Positions 16,956 through 25,712 of a DNA stretch of 64,000 nucleotides are shown one piece after another. The translations under genes were made by a program, and so were the position numbers. Origin of the DNA: Clostridia bacterium (GTDB lineage: Bacteria; Bacillota; Clostridia; Christensenellales; Aristaeellaceae); assembly GCA_017427165.1 (NCBI GenBank), contig JAFRTK010000003.1, positions 24,450-88,449 on the forward strand, written 5' to 3'. Positions within the stretch are counted from its first letter, which is position 1; each line of letters starts with the position of its first letter. The notes under the pieces were generated by a model. The model had not been told where the DNA came from and did no database searches. It saw nothing but the letters and a program-made list of their open reading frames with translations.

Positions 16956-17873
16956 ATGGAAAAGAAAGCAGTTCGTGCCGCATATGGTGAAGCCCTGGTC
17001 AAGCTGGGCGAAAAAAATGACCGCGTCGTGGTTCTGGATGCCGACCTGGCTTCCGCAACAATGACCGGCACCTTCAAGAAAGCATTCCCGGAACGTTTCT
17101 ATGACTGCGGCATTGCCGAAGCCAATATGGTGGATATGGCAGCCGGAATCAGCACCATGGGCCTGATCCCGTTCTGCTCCACATTCGCCGTATTTGCCGG
17201 GCGGAATTATGACCAGATCCGGAACGGTGTATGCTATCCCAAATTCAATGTCAAATTCGGTTTCAGCCATGCCGGTATCACCCTCGGTGAAGACGGCGGC
17301 AGCCATCAGGCGATTGAAGATATCGCGCTGATGCGTGTTCTTCCGAACATGACTGTCCTTGTTCCTTCCGATGCGAATGAATGCTATCAGTGCGTGGAAG
17401 CCGCTGCGCAGATTGAAGGCCCGGTTTATATCCGTACCTCCCGTCTGGCCACTCCGGTATATGATCCCCGTCCCTTCACAGTCGGAAAGGGAACCGTAAT
17501 CCGGGACGGAAAGGACTGCGCCATTTTTACCTGCGGAATCATGCTTGAGCATGTGCTGGAAGCCGCTGAACTGCTTGCTGCACGCGGAATTGACGCTGCC
17601 ATTGTTTCCTTCCATACGCTGAAGCCGTTTGATGAGGAGCTGGCCCGTACCTACACCGCCCGCTGCGGTAAGGTGTTCACCGTGGAAGAGCATTCCGTCA
17701 TCGGCGGACTGGGTGATACCGTTGCCTCCGCGATTATCGGCAGCGGTGTGAAACATTTTGAAAAGATCGGAATCAATGACGTCTTCGGACAGAGCGGAAA
17801 ACCCGCCGACCTGCTTGCAGAATACGGCCTGACCGGGCAGCAGATTGCGGAAAGAATCGCCGGGGCTTTCTGA
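16956..17873 (+). CDS. Transketolase, C-terminal subunit
   Basis: 305-residue partner of the preceding gene, carrying the pyrimidine-binding domain and the C-terminal transketolase domain. The catalytic Glu of the PYR domain is in DCGIAEANMVDMAAGIS, FSHAGITLGEDGGSHQ contributes to the active site, and EEHSVIGGLGDTVAS lies near the C-terminus. The product is about the expected size for a split enzyme. Translation is likely coupled to the first subunit through the 4-base gap. Confidence 0.95.
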   Translation: MEKKAVRAAYGEALVKLGEKNDRVVVLDADLASATMTGTFKKAFPERFYDCGIAEANMVDMAAGISTMGLIPFCSTFAVFAGRNYDQIRNGVCYPKFNVKFGFSHAGITLGEDGGSHQAIEDIALMRVLPNMTVLVPSDANECYQCVEAAAQIEGPVYIRTSRLATPVYDPRPFTVGKGTVIRDGKDCAIFTCGIMLEHVLEAAELLAARGIDAAIVSFHTLKPFDEELARTYTARCGKVFTVEEHSVIGGLGDTVASAIIGSGVKHFEKIGINDVFGQSGKPADLLAEYGLTGQQIAERIAGAF

Positions 17874-17896
17874 GCACCGACCCGGAGATAAAAACC

Positions 17897-18766
17897 ATGC
17901 GATATGAATTCATTCTGAATCCGGTTGCCGGAAACGGTTATTCCCTTCAGGCCATGCAAAAGGTTGAAGGAATCCTGAATGCCCTGGGCGCTGAGTATCA
18001 TATCCATGAAACCGCTTATGCAGGACAGGCAACCGAAATAGCCCGGTACCTGAGCGGGAGTCCTGATATTACCGCTGTTATCGCTGTCGGAGGAGACGGC
18101 ACTGTGACGGAAGTGGCCGCCGGCCTGGCCGGCGGTTCCACTCCCATGGGAATCATTCCGGCCGGAACCGGGAATGACTTCATCAAATCCGCCCGTATTC
18201 CCAGGGATCCCGAAACGGCAATGCGCTTTATGCTGGACCGGCCTGCCCGGCCTGTGGATACCGGCACACTGAATGACCAGTTCTTCCTGAACGTATGCGG
18301 GACAGGATTCGACGTTACCGTACTGGAATGCGCAGATGACAAGAAGAAAAAGTACCGCGGCCTGACCCCGTATTTTCTCGGACTGCTCCAGGCAATCCGG
18401 ATTTTTGAGCCGGTAAATCTGCAGATTTCATATGATGGAATTTCCGCAGACGGTGAGTACCTGATCTGCTCTGTTGCAAACGGGCGTTATATCGGCGGCG
18501 GAATCCCCATCTGTCCTGATGCGGATCCCTCGGACGGGAAGCTGAATCTGGTCATGATCCGGAAACTGCCCCGATGGAAAATTCCGTTTTATCTTCCCGG
18601 GCTGATGCTTTCCCGTGCCCTGAAATTCAGAATAACAAACCATCAGCTCGCAGAGTCTGTAACCATCCGCGGAAAGGGCCTCAGATTCAATATCGACGGC
18701 GAAATCCGCCGGATGGATGAAGCACGTTTTATGATACATCCCAGGTCACTGCTGCTGATCTGCTGA
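17897..18766 (+). CDS. Diacylglycerol kinase family lipid kinase (YegS/BmrU type)
   Basis: 289-residue DAGK-catalytic-domain protein. The nucleotide-binding motif VGGDGTVTEVAAGL is near residue 60 and IPAGTGNDFIKSARIP follows near 90. The second beta-rich domain begins near FLNVCGTGFDV and ends in an all-beta tail (RFNIDGEIRRMDEARFMIHP). The family phosphorylates lipids such as diacylglycerol at the membrane face; the exact lipid is unknown. It is the third gene of the transketolase operon. GGAGAT precedes the ATG. Confidence 0.9.
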   Translation: MRYEFILNPVAGNGYSLQAMQKVEGILNALGAEYHIHETAYAGQATEIARYLSGSPDITAVIAVGGDGTVTEVAAGLAGGSTPMGIIPAGTGNDFIKSARIPRDPETAMRFMLDRPARPVDTGTLNDQFFLNVCGTGFDVTVLECADDKKKKYRGLTPYFLGLLQAIRIFEPVNLQISYDGISADGEYLICSVANGRYIGGGIPICPDADPSDGKLNLVMIRKLPRWKIPFYLPGLMLSRALKFRITNHQLAESVTIRGKGLRFNIDGEIRRMDEARFMIHPRSLLLIC

Positions 18767-18790
18767 TGCATTTCCGGAAAGGAGAATCCC

Positions 18791-19402
18791 ATGAGCGATT
18801 TCGGACAGAATCTCAGAGAACTGGTTTCAAAAGGTATGGAAGCCATCGGAAACACTGCGAGCAGCATCGCATCCACAACCCGCCAGAAGGTAAATGAACT
18901 GAACGTCAGCGCCCGGAAAAAGGAACTGTACGAAGCGCTGGGTGAGCAGGTATATATTGCCTGGCTGAACGGCGAAGAATTCCCCGATTCTATGGCAGAA
19001 TCCCTTCGCGAACTTCTCCGTCTGGACCAGCAGTCCCATACCGGCGGGGAGGAGAGTACTGCGGAAGCTTCGGAAGAACAGGAGCGGGCGTTCGCTGAAC
19101 CGGCGGAAGAACCGGAACCGCCTGAAGAACCGGTTCCGGTTCCGGACGCAGATGAACCGGCCGGCATTCCTGTAATCGAAGTCCCCGAAACCGAAAAACC
19201 CGAAAAGCCAAATGATCCGCTGAGTTCTGCAATCAATTCGCTTTTTGAGCAGATGCCGCCGGCAGACCAGCTGGCTGACAAGGTCAATGCCTCCCTGGAT
19301 GAGATGGGGGAGCAGCTGAAAAAGTTCTCTGACAGCTTCGGAAAGCAGCTCAACGATATGACCGATGAACTGTTTGGAAACAATGACCGAAAGGATCAGT
19401 AA
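18791..19402 (+). CDS. Hypothetical acidic, proline/glutamate-rich protein
   Basis: 203 residues, no family recognised. Residues 1-75 form amphipathic helices (FGQNLRELVSKGMEAIG; ARKKELYEALGEQVYIAWL) of the kind seen in small cytosolic zinc-ribbon-less cousins of the clostridial 'SPOR/zinc-ribbon' proteins. Residues about 80-140 are a disordered Pro/Glu repeat (PEEPEPPEEPVPVP-like). Residues 140-203 again look helical, with heptad-like hydrophobics (LDEMGEQLKKFSDSFGKQL), so coiled-coil assembly is possible. There is no signal peptide or membrane segment. It has a strong AAAGGAG and is the last gene before a strong terminator. Function unknown. Confidence 0.75.
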   Translation: MSDFGQNLRELVSKGMEAIGNTASSIASTTRQKVNELNVSARKKELYEALGEQVYIAWLNGEEFPDSMAESLRELLRLDQQSHTGGEESTAEASEEQERAFAEPAEEPEPPEEPVPVPDADEPAGIPVIEVPETEKPEKPNDPLSSAINSLFEQMPPADQLADKVNASLDEMGEQLKKFSDSFGKQLNDMTDELFGNNDRKDQ

Positions 19403-19432
19403 ACTTCAGACAGTTCAAGGCGTGTCCCGTGT

Positions 19433-19463
19433 AAAAAAGCCTCTTCTTCGGAAGAGGCTTTTC
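19433..19463 (+). terminator. Strong intrinsic terminator with TTCG tetraloop
   Basis: AAAGCCTCTTC (19436-19446), TTCG loop, GAAGAGGCTTT (19451-19461). Perfect 11-pair stem ending the transketolase operon. Confidence 0.92.
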
Positions 19464-19465
19464 CA

Positions 19466-19494
19466 TTGAAATCCATTCCTGATTTTGATATAAT
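19466..19494 (+). promoter_or_regulatory. Sigma-A-type promoter of the 19526-cysS-dnaX operon
   Basis: TTGAAA (19466-19471), 17-base spacer, TATAAT (19489-19494), a few bases after the preceding terminator. Confidence 0.85.
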
Positions 19495-19525
19495 CCAGAT
19501 TGATTTTGAACGGAGGTGAACCTTT

Positions 19526-20119
19526 ATGAAAGAGCGATGTTGCGCCCGATGTTTCATATTGCTGCTCCCTCTGCTGCTTTTTCTTATTTCCGGTGCCTGT
19601 GCATCCGGCATCTCATGTGAGATCATTCCGGCAGACAGCACCTGGATCCCCGGGGAATCCGCACTGTTTGAAGGCAGTGTCACCACAGACGGAACCTTCT
19701 CTGCCAGCGATATTACAATGGTCCTGTCTCTTCGGACCGATCCGGCTCTTTCCGAACCCGGAACCATCGTTTTTTCGGAAATCAACGGAAAAAAACTCTC
19801 CATCCGGAACCAGAAGGATGAATACAGCACTTCCCTGCAGGGCAGCAGCGAAATACGTTTTTCCGGAAGCTGGCTCCTGCCGGAAAACCTGTATCTTTCT
19901 GAAATCAGTCTGGACCTGACCGTCCTGGCCCCGGATGGCAGTATCCTGGGAGAAGCATCCGCTCCCATAACCGGAAACGCATCTGTTTCCGTTTCATCCG
20001 GAATGACATTTCCCGATCTTGCCGCCCCGATCCGCTATATTCTGATTGCTGCTGCAGCAATATGGATCCTGGCCGCCGTCCGAATTTTCATTTATCAAAA
20101 AAGGAGAAAAGCAAAATGA
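19526..20119 (+). CDS. Hypothetical exported, C-terminally membrane-anchored protein
   Basis: 197 residues, no family recognised. It has an N-terminal signal peptide (basic/Cys start, LLLPLLLFLISGACA core), then about 130 residues of beta-sandwich-like extracytoplasmic sequence (alternating hydrophobics, e.g. ITMVLSLRTDPAL and LSEISLDLTVLAPDG). It ends with one transmembrane helix (IRYILIAAAAIWILAAVRIF) and a basic tail KRRKAK that would face the cytosol. The Cys in SGAC could be a lipobox (ISGAC). GGAGGTG precedes the ATG. Its stop overlaps the cysS start (ATGA), so the two are translationally coupled. Confidence 0.75.
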   Translation: MKERCCARCFILLLPLLLFLISGACASGISCEIIPADSTWIPGESALFEGSVTTDGTFSASDITMVLSLRTDPALSEPGTIVFSEINGKKLSIRNQKDEYSTSLQGSSEIRFSGSWLLPENLYLSEISLDLTVLAPDGSILGEASAPITGNASVSVSSGMTFPDLAAPIRYILIAAAAIWILAAVRIFIYQKRRKAK

Positions 20120-21522
20120 ATATATTCAACAGCATGTCCCGCAAAAAAGAGGAGTTTGTCCCGGTCCATGAAGGAAAAGTCGGTATTTACGCATGCGGCC
20201 CGACTGTTTACGATTATTTCCATATTGGGAATGCCCGCCCGTTTATTACCTTTGATGTACTCCGCCGCCAGCTGGAACGGGAAGGATACGATGTCACCTT
20301 TGTTCAGAATTTCACCGATATTGATGACAAAATGATCCGCCGTGCCAACGAGGAGGGCATTACTGTCAAGGAACTGGCTGACCGCTTTATCGGCGAGTAT
20401 TACACAGATGCCAAAGCGCTCGGCATCCATCCGGCCACCGTTCACCCCCGTGCCACCGAACACATTTCCGAGATCATTACCCTGATCAGCCGCCTGATCG
20501 AAAACGGCCATGCTTATGCCGTACCATCCGGCGATGTCTATTACCGCGTATCCGCTTTCCCCGGTTACGGAAAGCTTTCCGGACAGAACATGGAAGACCG
20601 TGAGATGGGAGCCAGCGACCGCCTGAACGTGGAAACCGACAAGGAGAACCCTGCTGACTTTGCCCTCTGGAAAGCCCAGAAGCCGGGTGAACCCGCCTGG
20701 GACAGCCCCTGGGGAAAAGGCCGTCCGGGATGGCATGTTGAATGCTCTGCCATGAGCATGAAATACCTGGGGGAAACTTTTGACATTCACTGCGGCGGAA
20801 AGGACCTGCTGTTCCCGCACCACGAAAACGAGATCGCGCAGAGTGAGGGTGCTACCGGGAAGCCTTATGTGAAATACTGGATGCACAACGGGTTCATCAA
20901 TATCGACAACCAGAAAATGAGCAAGAGCCTGGGTAATTTCTTCACGATCCGTGATATCGCGAAAGAATATGATCTGGAAGCGGTACGCCTTTTCATGCTG
21001 AGCGCACATTACCGCAGCCCGATCAATTTCAGCCGTGACCAGATCGAGGCGGCCAACGCCAGCCTGAACCGGCTGTATACCGCCCGTGACCACCTGCTCT
21101 TCCAGAAGGAAAACGGGGAAGACCGTCCCCTGAATGATGCGGAGAACGTTTTTATCATCCGTATCAAAACATACGAAGACCGGTTCGACGCCGCCATGGA
21201 TGATGACCTGAATACGGCAGATGCCCTGGGCGCCGTATTCGAGCTGGTCAAGGACGCCAATGTATCCATCGGCGAAGGTTCCTCCCGCCTTGCCGCGGAA
21301 GCTGCCCTGAACAGCCTGAACGCCCTGTGCGGTGTGCTCGGTTTCCTGACAAAGGAAAACGATGCGCTGCCGGATGATATTGTCCGGATGGTCAGCGAGC
21401 GGGAAGAAGCCCGGAAGAACCGGGACTGGAAACGCAGTGATGAACTGCGGGACGCCATCCGTGCGGCCGGTTATATCATTGAGGATACCAAGCAGGGACA
21501 GAAGGTCCGGAAGGATGTCTGA
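20116..21522 (+). CDS. cysS: Cysteinyl-tRNA synthetase
   Basis: 468-residue class I synthetase charging tRNA-Cys. The zinc/cysteine-binding cysteine is in CGPTVYDYFHIGNARP, which also carries the HIGH-type HIGN signature. WHVECSAM and HHENE supply the other zinc ligands, and KMSKS is intact. DALR-type helical anticodon-binding sequence is at the C-terminus. The start is at 20116, where AAGGAG lies 9 bases upstream; an open frame to 20062 is inside the upstream gene. The neighbouring comEA-like gene overlaps its 3' end. Confidence 0.97.
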   Translation: MNIFNSMSRKKEEFVPVHEGKVGIYACGPTVYDYFHIGNARPFITFDVLRRQLEREGYDVTFVQNFTDIDDKMIRRANEEGITVKELADRFIGEYYTDAKALGIHPATVHPRATEHISEIITLISRLIENGHAYAVPSGDVYYRVSAFPGYGKLSGQNMEDREMGASDRLNVETDKENPADFALWKAQKPGEPAWDSPWGKGRPGWHVECSAMSMKYLGETFDIHCGGKDLLFPHHENEIAQSEGATGKPYVKYWMHNGFINIDNQKMSKSLGNFFTIRDIAKEYDLEAVRLFMLSAHYRSPINFSRDQIEAANASLNRLYTARDHLLFQKENGEDRPLNDAENVFIIRIKTYEDRFDAAMDDDLNTADALGAVFELVKDANVSIGEGSSRLAAEAALNSLNALCGVLGFLTKENDALPDDIVRMVSEREEARKNRDWKRSDELRDAIRAAGYIIEDTKQGQKVRKDV

Positions 21523-21880
21523 CCGTTTTCAGAAAGCCGGCTGCATTGCACTGCTGATTCTGGCATGCCTTTTATGCATTGTACCCGCCACATTGCAGCG
21601 TGCCCCTGAATCGGGCACCGTGTATGCCGCTTTCGGCCGTGAGGTGCATCCATACGCTATTCCTGTGCCCTCCGGGACTGTCCCGGTGAATTCCGGGAAT
21701 GCTGAGGATCTTCAGATGCTTCCCGGAATCGGCGAAACACTGTCACAGCTGATCATCTCCGAGCGTCTGACCAACGGGGATTTCCATTATCCGGAAGATC
21801 TGACCGCCGTGAAGGGAATCGGAATGAAAAAGCTGGAACAGTTCCGTGAACTGCTGGATTTCAGCCAGGGAGGAGTCTGA
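21515..21880 (+). CDS. ComEA-like helix-hairpin-helix protein with membrane anchor
   Basis: 121 residues. The N-terminal hydrophobic helix (GCIALLILACLLCIVPATL) anchors the protein. A short linker leads to a C-terminal ComEA-type double helix-hairpin-helix: VNSGNAEDLQMLPGIGETLSQLII and the second HhH LTAVKGIGMKKLEQF. ComEA binds incoming double-stranded DNA outside the membrane during natural transformation. No comEC is in the window, although dprA and comM are. The ATG at 21515 overlaps the end of cysS by 8 bases. It sits directly before dnaX with a 3-base gap. Confidence 0.82.
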   Translation: MSDRFQKAGCIALLILACLLCIVPATLQRAPESGTVYAAFGREVHPYAIPVPSGTVPVNSGNAEDLQMLPGIGETLSQLIISERLTNGDFHYPEDLTAVKGIGMKKLEQFRELLDFSQGGV

Positions 21881-21883
21881 ATC

Positions 21884-23515
21884 ATGCCATACCGTGCTTT
21901 GTACCGCCAGTGGAGGCCAAAGGATTTCTCGCACGTTGTCGGGCAGAAGGCTATTATTGAAACCCTGCGGAATCAGGTTGTGCATGACCGTATTGCCCAT
22001 GCATATCTGTTCTGCGGTTCCCGCGGAACCGGCAAAACCTCCACTGCCAAGATTCTTGCCAAAGCGATCAACTGCGAACATCCCATCAACGGCGACCCGT
22101 GCGGCGAATGCAGCAACTGCCTTCGGATGGATCACGAGGAAAGCCTGGATATCATTGAAATCGACGCCGCCAGCAACAACGGTGTGGATGAAATGCGCGA
22201 CCTGCGTGATACGGTCAAATATCCTCCCCAGTTCGGCCGGTATAAAGTATATATTGTGGACGAAGTCCATATGCTGTCTTCCTCCGCATTCAACGCGCTT
22301 CTGAAAACACTGGAAGAGCCACCGGCCCATGTGGTATTCATCCTGGCCACTACTGAGCCGCAGAAGCTTCCCGAGACCATTCTGAGCCGCTGCCAGCGTT
22401 TTGATTTCGGCCGCCTGTCCACAGCGGAAATTACCGGACGGCTGAAGGAAGCATCCGACCAAAGCGGAGCCGTTGTTTCCAACGGAGCACTGATGATGAT
22501 CGCCCGCGCAGCTGAGGGCGGCATGCGGGATGCCCTGAGCATTCTCGATATGTGCCTCGGCTACGGCGACCATATTGATGAACCCATGGTCCGCAGCATC
22601 CTGGGGACCAGTGATCAGTCTTTTCTGTTCGAATTCGGGAACGCGCTGATCAGCGAAAATCCCCCGGAAGTTTTCCGGATGATTGACGAGATGATCCGGG
22701 ACGGAAGGGATCCTTCTGTTTTTGCCCGGGAAGTCAGCCGCCATTTCCGCTGCCTGCTCCTGGCCAGGAGCTGTCCCGGTGATATTACCGCCATGCTGGA
22801 TATTACCGAGGATGATGCCCGGGAATACGCAGAGCAGGCATCCGGCTGCACCGTAACCCGGCTGATGAAAATCCTGGACCTGTTTATGTCCCTGGAAACG
22901 GAAATGCGCTTTTCCGCATCCCCGCGGCTTGCGCTGGAAAACGTTTCGCTCAAATGCTGTATCCGTACATCCGAAGCGGATATGCAGGCATTGACTGACC
23001 GGATTACGGAACTGGAGCAGAAAATCAACCGGATTTCCGAACAGATCCGGACCAGCGCCATACCCGCCCCGGCATCGGCTGAAAAGCCCCATGCCGCACC
23101 TGTGGCTGCCGGTCATTCCGTACCCGCTGCAAAAGCCGCTCCGGATCCCCGGCCCGCAGCAGCCGTTCCGGATTCCGGGCTGATTTCCGTCTGGACCCAA
23201 CTAATGGAATCCTACAAGAAGAATGACCCCGGTATCTGGAGCATGCTGAATCACGGGAAAATCACCGAAGTCAAAGACAATGTTTTCCGCTGGCAGCCCA
23301 ATTCGGAAAAAGACAGTTTTTTCCGGACCGCCCTTTCCGGGGAAGATAAGAAAGCACGGATCAGCAGTGCCCTGACCGAACTGGCGGGCCGGCCGTGTGT
23401 ATTTGATACTGCCGAGCTGAACACCGTACCCGCATCCGCAGGAGATCCGGATCAGTCCTATATTGATTCCCTGTACCAGACATTTGGCAGGGAGCCGGTG
23501 GATATTGTAGACTGA
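21884..23515 (+). CDS. dnaX: DNA polymerase III subunit gamma/tau
   Basis: 543-residue AAA+ clamp-loader ATPase. It shows N-terminal MPYRALYRQWRPKDFSHVVGQ, Walker A GSRGTGKTS near residue 45, a zinc module (CEHPINGDPCGECSNC), Walker B DEVHML, and the SRC arginine-finger motif in LSRCQRFDF. Domain III follows. An Ala/Pro-rich linker (about residues 385-435) leads to a small C-terminal domain, as in Firmicutes tau. GGAGGAG precedes the ATG. A terminator follows immediately. Confidence 0.96.
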   Translation: MPYRALYRQWRPKDFSHVVGQKAIIETLRNQVVHDRIAHAYLFCGSRGTGKTSTAKILAKAINCEHPINGDPCGECSNCLRMDHEESLDIIEIDAASNNGVDEMRDLRDTVKYPPQFGRYKVYIVDEVHMLSSSAFNALLKTLEEPPAHVVFILATTEPQKLPETILSRCQRFDFGRLSTAEITGRLKEASDQSGAVVSNGALMMIARAAEGGMRDALSILDMCLGYGDHIDEPMVRSILGTSDQSFLFEFGNALISENPPEVFRMIDEMIRDGRDPSVFAREVSRHFRCLLLARSCPGDITAMLDITEDDAREYAEQASGCTVTRLMKILDLFMSLETEMRFSASPRLALENVSLKCCIRTSEADMQALTDRITELEQKINRISEQIRTSAIPAPASAEKPHAAPVAAGHSVPAAKAAPDPRPAAAVPDSGLISVWTQLMESYKKNDPGIWSMLNHGKITEVKDNVFRWQPNSEKDSFFRTALSGEDKKARISSALTELAGRPCVFDTAELNTVPASAGDPDQSYIDSLYQTFGREPVDIVD

Positions 23516-23524
23516 AAACAGCAC

Positions 23525-23554
23525 AAAAAAAGCAGCCGTACGGGCTGCTTTTTC
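23525..23554. terminator. Bidirectional terminator between dnaX and yajC
   Basis: AAAAAGCAGCC ... GGCTGCTTTTT around a 5-base loop, with A-run and T-run on either side. It serves the converging dnaX and yajC transcripts. Confidence 0.9.
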
Positions 23555-23571
23555 AATTCCGTGAAAAACAA

Positions 23572-23976
23572 TCAGTTCAGATCCTGCGCGTCGTTTTCCA
23601 CCATGACTTCTTCCACACCGCGGATCGCCCAGCGGGCAACCACCATGGACATATTGTCCCGGCCGACAGACAGAGTCACATGGTCATCCTTCAGGCCGGT
23701 AATGGTTCCGTAAATACCGCCGATTGTGCAGATCCGGTCACCGGCCTTGAGGTTGTTCAGCATTTCCTTAACCTGCTTGTCCTTTTTCCGCTGCGGCCGG
23801 ATCATCATAAACCAGAAGATCACAAAGATCAGAATAATCGGAGCAAAGGTGAAAAGGTACTGCAGTGCAATCTGACCCGGTTCCAGTTCGGGAACGACTT
23901 CTCCGCCGGCAGCGGCCGCCACTTCCGTAGTTCCTTCCGCGATCGCAGCGCAGATTCCGAAGATTTTGTCCAGCAT
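23572..23976 (-). CDS. yajC: Preprotein translocase subunit YajC
   Basis: 134-residue single-pass membrane protein of the Sec accessory complex. It has a hydrophobic segment (LQYLFTFAPIILIFVIFWFMMI), the hallmark RPQRKKDKQVKEMLNNLKAGD directly after it, and a C-terminal SH3-like region (GDRICTIGGIYGTITGLKDD). The N-terminal 35 residues before the helix are longer than in enterobacteria. It has its own promoter (24009-24037) and AAGGAG 10 bases before the ATG. Confidence 0.95.
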   Translation of the reverse strand: MLDKIFGICAAIAEGTTEVAAAAGGEVVPELEPGQIALQYLFTFAPIILIFVIFWFMMIRPQRKKDKQVKEMLNNLKAGDRICTIGGIYGTITGLKDDHVTLSVGRDNMSMVVARWAIRGVEEVMVENDAQDLN

Positions 23977-24008
23977 GTTTTGAATTCTCCTTTCAAATCA
24001 GTAAATCG

Positions 24009-24037
24009 AGTATAACAAAAAAAGCATTCCATATCAA
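24009..24037 (-). promoter_or_regulatory. Sigma-A-type promoter of yajC
   Basis: Minus strand: TTGATA (24037-24032), 17-base spacer, TATACT (24014-24009). Confidence 0.82.
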
Positions 24038-24091
24038 GAACAAATCAGCTCCTGAAAGTGAAATTCAGGTGAATATTCCATGGATCCTGCC

Positions 24092-24448
24092 TCAGGGAAG
24101 ATCCCGTGTCGCAATGATATCTGATCCGGTCTGCAGAATATCAGGCACGATCACCTGGCCTGCGCAGACCGGAAGCGTGATCCGGATACTGCCCAGGATA
24201 TCCATCACCTGACGAATTAAAGCCTTCGGAACCGGGCGGGAAGTCTTGACCGACAGCGGTACCGCTGAGCCTTCTGCCGGGATCACTGCCGTAATCATAC
24301 GGACCGGCAGCGTGCATTCCTGTACCGCATATTTTTCTCCGCGCGGGCAGGTATTGCCGCTTACGGAAAGCACTTTTCCATCCGGTGACATATTCACAGT
24401 CATCCGGCAGCCCATCGGGCAGTTAATGCAGGTAATGATCTGTTCCAT
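24092..24448 (-). CDS. DUF1667 protein (GlpC-like accessory, Cys-rich)
   Basis: 118-residue DUF1667 protein, typically encoded with GlpA- and GlpB-like flavoproteins in Clostridia. The N-terminal cysteines TCINCPMGC and GNTCPRG form a CxxCxxxC ... C set suited to an Fe-S cluster, so it may pass electrons for the two flavoproteins upstream. The start at 24448 follows AAAGGA; an upstream TTG in frame is less likely. It lies 4 bases after the preceding gene, so the three-gene set is one transcription unit. Confidence 0.88.
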   Translation of the reverse strand: MEQIITCINCPMGCRMTVNMSPDGKVLSVSGNTCPRGEKYAVQECTLPVRMITAVIPAEGSAVPLSVKTSRPVPKALIRQVMDILGSIRITLPVCAGQVIVPDILQTGSDIIATRDLP

Positions 24449-24452
24449 TTCT

Positions 24453-25712
24453 TCAGTTCCTTTCAATCCGGACCGTAATCCGGTTTCCGCTCAGTGTCCG
24501 GATCACATCCTTCTTCAGGACAACCGTTGCCATTTCCCCCGGTGTGAAAACCAGGGCCTTCCGTGAGCAAACTGTCTGCCCGCCGCATTCCACTACGGCT
24601 GTACTGTTCCGGAACACCGCGGAAGGCCGGAACATCAGGCTGACATCTCCGTCCGTATTCTTCCGGATCAGCTGGGGAACCGTACCGCGTACTCCATCTC
24701 CGTCCGCCACTTCGATCAGACTGTCTTCCTGCTTCCCGGAACGGACAAAATCCGCAGCCGCCCTGCCGGCACGGAAGCTCTCCGCGGAAACATGATCCAC
24801 CAGGTCATGAACATGCAGAACATTCCCGCAGGCAAAAATACCGGGAACCGAAGTTTCCAGTGAATCATCCACTACCGCGCCGGATGTGGCACCCGAAAGC
24901 TTCACTCCTGCTCCAAGGCTCAGTTCATTTTCCGGAATCAGGCCGCATGAAAGGAGCAGCGTATCACAGTCAAATTCAATCTCCGTCCCGGAGACCGGGT
25001 TTCTCCGTTCATCGACCCGGGATACCGTGACCCCCTCCAGGCGTTCACGTCCCCGGATATTCGTCACCGTATGGCTGAGATACAGCGGAATACCGTAATC
25101 CTCCAGACACTGGACAATGTTCCGGTTCAGGCCGGATGAATAGGGCATGATTTCCACACATGCCAGGACTTTTGCGCCCTGCAGCGTCATCCTTCGCGCC
25201 ATAATCAGCCCGATATCCCCGGATCCCAGAATCACAACACGACGGCCGGGCATCCATCCTTCCAGGTTCACAAACCGCTGGGCTGTACCGGCAGAATAAA
25301 TCCCCGCGCACCGGGTTCCGGGTGTGCAGAGTGCACCACGCGGCCTTTCCCGGCATCCCATGGCCAGAATGACTGCCTTCGCCCGGATCGTCTGGAAACC
25401 GTTGGCCGGGGAAACGCATGTCGCAACACGGTCCGGGGACAGAGTCAGAACCGTAGTGCCGCATTCCACCGGAATCCCCAGATCCCGAACCCTGGCAATA
25501 TCCCTGGCCGCATATTCGGGACCGGTCAGTTCTTCCTGAAACCGGTGCAGCCCGAATCCGTTATGAATACACTGGCGGAGAATCCCGCCGGGTTCATTCT
25601 CCCGTTCCAGGATCAGAACTGACCCAACCCCGCTTTCACGGGCGGCGATTGCGGCAGCCAGGCCGGCCGGTCCGGCACCGATAATCAGAATATCCACCTG
25701 CCTGTCACTCAC
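24453..25712 (-). CDS. FAD/NAD(P)-dependent oxidoreductase (GlpB-like subunit of anaerobic glycerol-3-phosphate dehydrogenase type)
   Basis: 419-residue two-dinucleotide-fold flavoprotein. The FAD motif IIGAGPAGLAAAIA is at the N-terminus and an NAD-binding motif VVILGSGDIGLIMARR in the middle. EIEFDCDTLLLSCGLIP and GIFACGNVLHVHDLVD give the second FAD contact. There is no thioredoxin-reductase CxxC. It starts at a GTG (25712) with GGGAGG upstream and overlaps the GlpA-like gene by 8 bases. The set with DUF1667 is known in Clostridia and annotated as glycerol-3-phosphate oxidation; no glpK or glpF is nearby, so the substrate is inferred. Confidence 0.88.
   Translation of the reverse strand: MSDRQVDILIIGAGPAGLAAAIAARESGVGSVLILERENEPGGILRQCIHNGFGLHRFQEELTGPEYAARDIARVRDLGIPVECGTTVLTLSPDRVATCVSPANGFQTIRAKAVILAMGCRERPRGALCTPGTRCAGIYSAGTAQRFVNLEGWMPGRRVVILGSGDIGLIMARRMTLQGAKVLACVEIMPYSSGLNRNIVQCLEDYGIPLYLSHTVTNIRGRERLEGVTVSRVDERRNPVSGTEIEFDCDTLLLSCGLIPENELSLGAGVKLSGATSGAVVDDSLETSVPGIFACGNVLHVHDLVDHVSAESFRAGRAAADFVRSGKQEDSLIEVADGDGVRGTVPQLIRKNTDGDVSLMFRPSAVFRNSTAVVECGGQTVCSRKALVFTPGEMATVVLKKDVIRTLSGNRITVRIERN

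Noticed and set aside
24045-24068. CCTGAA/TTCAGG hairpin between yajC and DUF1667 as a terminator
   Set aside because: Six pairs, no T run; ending of the DUF1667 operon remains unexplained.
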